Origin: Syngnathus acus
Taxonomy: Eukaryota > Chordata > Actinopteri > Syngnathiformes > Syngnathidae
Direction of reading: 5' to 3'
DNA length: 64,000 bases
Assembly: GCF_901709675.1 (NCBI RefSeq)
Contig: NC_051095.1
Span: 8,523,956 to 8,587,955 of the forward strand
Shown here piece after piece: positions 62,701-64,000 of this stretch. Within the stretch, counting starts at the first letter, position 1, and every line of letters begins with the position of its first letter. The position numbers and the translations under genes were made by a program. Under the pieces are notes generated by a model. That model saw nothing but the letters and a program-made list of their open reading frames with translations. It was not told the DNA's origin and ran no database searches.

Positions 62701-63344
62701 GTTACTAACACAAATCAAAACGGCATTTAGGCTATAAAAGCCAACAATTAATGCACATTTTAATAGCATCCTATGCTGGAGCTTGGATTCCAGAACATTT
62801 TCTTTCTCAGTGCTGCATAAAAACGTCCAATCCTCCTTCAAATGTTGCGTGTTTATCATGTTTACGAGCATTCTTCCACCATATAGGTGCACACACATCA
62901 ACCAAGTTGTAACTAATGTGTTCCATTGTTGTCTCCAAATCCAGAATTGTTCGCTTTTTATGTGGGTTAGGAACCGAGCCGTGCCGCGAATAGCGAAAAC
63001 CTGTGAATAATTAGCACAGGATTTACTATGAATACTGTTGTAATGATAGTAATTGTTTGATTATATATCCAATAGATGCCACAAAATGGTGCCAAAGCAC
63101 TACTTTTGTCTCAATGAAGATCCTCAACCTACTTCGACATTATTTCTTAGCCTGAGGATATCAATAAAAATATGCGGATATGCTAGGGGGGTACACTTAC
63201 AGAGTTTTCAGTCCAGTGAGGCCTCTGAACATTCGTCCCTGCAGACCCGTGAGCTTGTTGCCAGTCAGGAGAAGTTCCAGAACCCCAGACGCTCCATCGA
63301 AAGATCCTTCGCGGATTTCCCGCAGCTTGTTATTACTCAGGTTG
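25722..63344 (-). CDS. slit3: slit3, 3' 22 coding exons (secreted Robo ligand), 5' part beyond the window
   Basis: Secreted guidance and vascular ligand of Robo receptors. Exons in order of transcription: 63201-63344, 61785-61928, 59110-59273, 55192-55324, 53612-53680, 53433-53504, 51269-51340, 49037-49108, 48876-48958, 48719-48799, 48312-48436, 46667-46764, 42520-42659, 39872-39965, 38825-38962, 38379-38619, 36223-36353, 27229-27383, 26900-27051, 26624-26781, 26129-26334, 25722-25975. They total 2926 nt in one frame, 974 residues. Order: end of LRR block 3, LRR block 4, six EGF repeats, laminin G, further EGF repeats, C-terminal cystine knot. The SLIT3 call rests on [31 protein letters not shown] and CQGEMVREQ plus LECGC near the C-terminus. 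Full vertebrate SLITs have about 1,500 residues, so about a third (signal peptide, LRR blocks 1-2, start of block 3) lies to the right. All splice sites are GT-AG. Confidence 0.93.
26129..26781 (-). CDS. slit3: slit3: C-terminal EGF repeats (two exons)
   Basis: Exon 26624-26781 ([19 protein letters not shown] to PNPCQGT) and exon 26129-26334 ([18 protein letters not shown], then [19 protein letters not shown] to GPTCDTG). Three EGF modules follow laminin G as in other SLITs. The intron between these exons is 289 bp. Confidence 0.9.
26900..36353 (-). CDS. slit3: slit3: laminin G domain (three exons around an 8.8-kb intron)
   Basis: Exon 36223-36353 encodes [19 protein letters not shown] and on to YPPTTVY. 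Exon 27229-27383 encodes [19 protein letters not shown] and on to DTQLYIGG. Exon 26900-27051 encodes [19 protein letters not shown], then [18 protein letters not shown]. The first two strongly match SLIT3. The third is more divergent before the conserved FxGCIxxVxIN. The domain is thought to contribute to matrix and heparan-sulfate association. Confidence 0.92.
28549..28885 (+). repeat. Degenerate minisatellite, about 2.6 copies of a 125-133 bp unit
   Basis: Units start near 28549, 28682 and 28805. Each carries TATAATGGAAAA or a variant, then a GCTAACATT-like core, AATATTTGCA or similar, a 'gaaccctg' segment and 'TTTGTGCA'. Copies are strongly diverged. Confidence 0.6.
28978..29035 (+). mobile_element. 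SINE-like repeat fragment
   Basis: CCTGCGATTGGATGGCAACC followed by a CAGTC-x-AGGTGTC stretch matches the body of the longer copy at 57265-57545. Confidence 0.5.
29649..29760 (+). repeat. Two-copy tandem duplication (about 54 bp unit)
   Basis: The block CTCATCTTTCnAATnCAATT plus ACTTnGAAAGTAAATG and a T-run occurs twice in tandem. The T-run is longer in the second copy. Confidence 0.75.
32560..32806 (-). mobile_element. SINE-like interspersed repeat, reverse orientation
   Basis: Minus strand reads: degenerate box B (GGTTTGATTC), GTGTGGAGTTTGCATGTTCT, CTCCGGGTACTCCAGCTTCC, CATGCATGGTAGGC, then CTGCGATTGGCTGGCGACC. This is the same consensus as 57265-57545 and is nearly complete. Confidence 0.7.
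34375..34450 (+). mobile_element. SINE-like repeat 3' end
   Basis: GATTGGCTCCAACCCCCTGC to AAAATGGATGGATGA resembles the usual end of the same fish repeat family (GGCTCCAGC... GGATGGATG). Confidence 0.55.
36354..38378. other. slit3 intron
   Basis: 2.0 kb. AT-rich, with a CAGA/GA-rich purine stretch around 37265-37300. Nothing gene-like seen. Confidence 0.6.
38379..38619 (-). CDS. slit3: slit3: EGF repeat 6, processing-site linker and start of laminin G
   Basis: 241-bp exon: [19 protein letters not shown], then [12 protein letters not shown] closure, and [19 protein letters not shown] at the start of the laminin-G domain. In SLIT2 the known cleavage lies after an Arg just before TSPCD; here the residue is Gln (LLQ-TSPCD), as in other SLIT3 proteins. 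Cleavage at this exact site is therefore doubtful (inference). Confidence 0.92.
38825..39965 (-). CDS. slit3: slit3: EGF repeats 4 and 5 (two exons)
   Basis: Exon 39872-39965 ([31 protein letters not shown]) and exon 38825-38962 ([34 protein letters not shown]). Both are joined in phase 2, with correct six-cysteine spacing. Confidence 0.9.
38963..39871. other. slit3 intron
   Basis: 0.9 kb. No feature recognised. Confidence 0.6.
39966..42519. other. slit3 intron
   Basis: 2.55 kb. Contains the TG microsatellite at 41680-41717. No exon or RNA gene recognised. Confidence 0.6.
41680..41717 (+). repeat. (TG)n microsatellite
   Basis: About 18 TG units with one interruption. Confidence 0.95.
42520..46764 (-). 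CDS. slit3: slit3: EGF repeats 2 and 3 (two exons)
   Basis: Exon 46667-46764 encodes [16 protein letters not shown] and LNGGTCH. Exon 42520-42659 encodes [20 protein letters not shown] then [20 protein letters not shown], a calcium-binding type EGF with D/N positions and the C-x-N-NY-C signature. The 4-kb intron between them has no recognisable gene. Confidence 0.92.
42660..46666. other. slit3 intron
   Basis: 4.0 kb. Holds a direct repeat of GGTGCGCCTTATAGTCC (43155-43171 and 43172-43188) followed by AAAATACGGT, as found at the ends of common fish DNA-transposon repeats. It also has a C16 run at 43681-43696 and a hAT-end-like GCAGGGATGGGCAAC near 44942. No gene supported. Confidence 0.6.
43155..43188 (+). 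repeat. 17-bp perfect tandem duplication
   Basis: GGTGCGCCTTATAGTCC occurs twice with no spacer. It is a motif of widespread fish interspersed repeats; the class is uncertain. Confidence 0.85.
46765..48311. other. slit3 intron
   Basis: 1.5 kb. The 61-codon ORF at 47856-48041 has no recognisable domain. Nothing else seen. Confidence 0.6.
48312..48436 (-). CDS. slit3: slit3: first EGF repeat
   Basis: Encodes [19 protein letters not shown] and QNNGTC, closing CTCPFGFK: the first EGF repeat after LRR block 4. The exon ends in phase 0. Confidence 0.9.
48719..48958 (-). CDS. slit3: slit3: cysteine-rich cap of LRR block 4, split by a 76-bp intron
   Basis: Exons 48876-48958 ([20 protein letters not shown]...) and 48719-48799 ([20 protein letters not shown]...FQCKG) together make a 164-nt cap unit, the same size as the block 3 cap. 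The intron (48800-48875) is only 76 bp, with a GTAGGG donor and GACAG acceptor. Confidence 0.9.
49037..53680 (-). CDS. slit3: slit3: LRR block 4 repeats (69-, 72-, 72- and 72-bp exons)
   Basis: Exons 53612-53680 ([14 protein letters not shown]...), 53433-53504 ([15 protein letters not shown]...), 51269-51340 ([15 protein letters not shown]...) and 49037-49108 ([15 protein letters not shown]...). One leucine-rich repeat per exon with phase-2 boundaries throughout, the classic modular layout of slit genes. Confidence 0.92.
49109..51268. other. slit3 intron
   Basis: 2.2 kb. A short GGAT repeat lies around 51040-51063. No gene supported. Confidence 0.6.
51341..53432. other. slit3 intron
   Basis: 2.1 kb. 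A segment at about 52563-53137 is bounded by TTAAC on both sides in inverted orientation and could be a non-autonomous DNA transposon (see findings). No exon found. Confidence 0.5.
53681..55191. other. slit3 intron
   Basis: 1.5 kb. Nothing recognised. Confidence 0.6.
55192..55324 (-). CDS. slit3: slit3: N-terminal cap of LRR block 4
   Basis: 133-bp exon. [19 protein letters not shown] followed by [12 protein letters not shown] is the LRRNT cap that opens the fourth LRR domain, which mediates SLIT dimerisation in the characterised family member SLIT2. Confidence 0.92.
55325..59109. other. slit3 intron
   Basis: 3.8 kb. Contains a C19 run (55502-55520), AT-rich microsatellite DNA near 55805-56000, the best SINE copy (57265-57545) and a relatively GC-rich non-repetitive stretch at about 57890-58150. 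Confidence 0.6.
57265..57545 (+). mobile_element. tRNA-derived SINE-like repeat
   Basis: Starts TTAGCACATCTGCCTCACAG and carries a perfect pol III box B, GGTTCGAGTCC, at about 57302-57312. It continues GGAGTTTGCATGCTCTCCCC, CATGCATGGTAGGCCAATTG, ATTGCCCGTAGATGTGAGTG and GCGATTGGCTGGCAACC. There is no acceptor-stem pairing for a true tRNA. Confidence 0.75.
59110..59273 (-). CDS. slit3: slit3: cysteine-rich cap of LRR block 3
   Basis: 164-bp exon encoding [19 protein letters not shown]... to NPDFTCDG. It shows the CxCxLxWL cap signature and the near-invariant [11 protein letters not shown] motif of SLIT LRR3 C-terminal caps. Confidence 0.93.
59274..61784. other. slit3 intron
   Basis: 2.5 kb. 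A GGAG-rich purine repeat lies around 59881-59910. Nothing else recognised. Confidence 0.6.
61785..63344 (-). CDS. slit3: slit3: LRR block 3 repeats (two 144-bp exons)
   Basis: Exon 63201-63344 encodes [15 protein letters not shown]... to GLTGLKTL; exon 61785-61928 encodes [15 protein letters not shown]... to HSLSTM. Each is exactly two 24-residue leucine-rich repeats with the LxxNxI pattern. These correspond to the third LRR domain of SLIT proteins. Robo binding is known to map to the second LRR domain, which is not in the window. Confidence 0.92.
61929..63200. other. slit3 intron
   Basis: 1.3 kb. G19 run at 62030-62048 and a cluster of TTAGC/ATTAGC motifs at about 62395-62670 (see findings). 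Confidence 0.6.
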
Positions 63345-64000
63345 CTGCAACAAAGAAGTCACCATGAACAAATTTATCTTAAAAATGACTCACTGCTGAC
63401 AGTGTGATCTTAAAAACAGAAAAGAATAATCACGTAACACCAAAATCATCTGCCAATAAAAAAAAAATGACACCATAGCTTAATACTATACTGTGAAGAA
63501 AAATGTATGAATGAACAAAAAATGTAATCAAGAATTATAATGAATGAATGAACAAAAAAAGAATCAAGAATTATATACAGATTGTATTTTTACTCATGGG
63601 TGGAGCACTTCTTTAAGATGAGGAATTCCATTTGTCACAGAGTCAATTCTTATTACACTTCTCGTATTGGACTCATCGTATTGCGCAGATGTACCTCCTG
63701 TTGCATCTCGACAACCTGAGGATTTCGTGTTGCGTTCTCACTATCATCTGACAGGTAACGACAATCTATCTCCCCGCAAAAATTAAAAATGAAAAGCCGC
63801 AGAGACAATAAGTCCAGATGATGTCTATCACAACCCGTGCGGATCTTCGAGGAAACCCGCGGGAGCTGCTTCTTATCGGCGCCGTGGGAGTGGAAGAGGA
63901 TGAAGAACAGACGGAAGGAATTGAGAGGAGCAAAATGGAAATGAGAGCGGAGCCAATCTGTATTGTTGGCGACACTGCGAGATGGTTAGCAATTTCCTCT
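63345..64000. other. slit3 intron, cut by the window edge
   Basis: No further slit3 exon in these 656 bp. The next exon upstream (early LRR block 3) and the miR-218 copy known from a SLIT3 intron in other vertebrates must lie further right, if present. Confidence 0.6.

Noticed and set aside
63345-64000. miR-218 hairpin, known from a SLIT3 intron in vertebrates
   Set aside because: I looked for the conserved mature sequence on the minus strand here and in the other slit3 introns and did not see it; it should lie upstream of the window.

Overview
This is vertebrate, almost certainly teleost, genomic DNA: split genes with GT-AG introns, fish-type Ig receptors with ITIM tails, a slit-family gene, Tc1-like remnants, a tRNA-derived SINE and many microsatellites. 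The repeat style would suit a percomorph such as a syngnathid, but I cannot prove that from the sequence. All genes I can support lie on the minus strand.

Left third (1 to about 21.5 kb): a tandem array of cell-surface immune-type receptor genes. Five copies have a complete exon set (leader, two V-set Ig exons, transmembrane exon, two cytoplasmic exons; 334-340 residues). A sixth, truncated copy lies nearest the right end of the array. The repeat unit is about 3.8-4.1 kb, and the window opens inside another spacer, so the array probably continues to the left. Genes 1-4 end in a tyrosine-bearing ITIM-like tail (type A). Gene 5 and fragment 6 use an unrelated tail without tyrosine (type B). The leader intron is a 65-bp GC-AG intron in all five copies. 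Every spacer carries a dead Tc1-like transposase fragment, and most carry a pair of Ig-type octamers (ATGCAAAT). Copies 1 and 2 are nearly identical except in the first V domain, where they look like products of cassette exchange with copies 5 and 3.

Middle (21.5 to 25.7 kb): AT-rich intergenic DNA with no gene that I can support.

Right two thirds (25.7 kb to the end): the 3' 22 coding exons (974 residues) of slit3, a secreted Robo ligand. They run right to left from the third leucine-rich-repeat block through LRR block 4, the EGF repeats, the laminin-G domain and the C-terminal cystine knot. The upstream exons lie beyond the right edge. The introns hold simple repeats, SINE copies and a degenerate minisatellite.

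The receptor array and slit3 are neighbours in the same orientation, but nothing in the sequence links their functions. Exon coordinates were read by eye from splice signals and checked by frame: each complete receptor CDS, and the slit3 CDS from its first exon here, sums to an intact reading frame.
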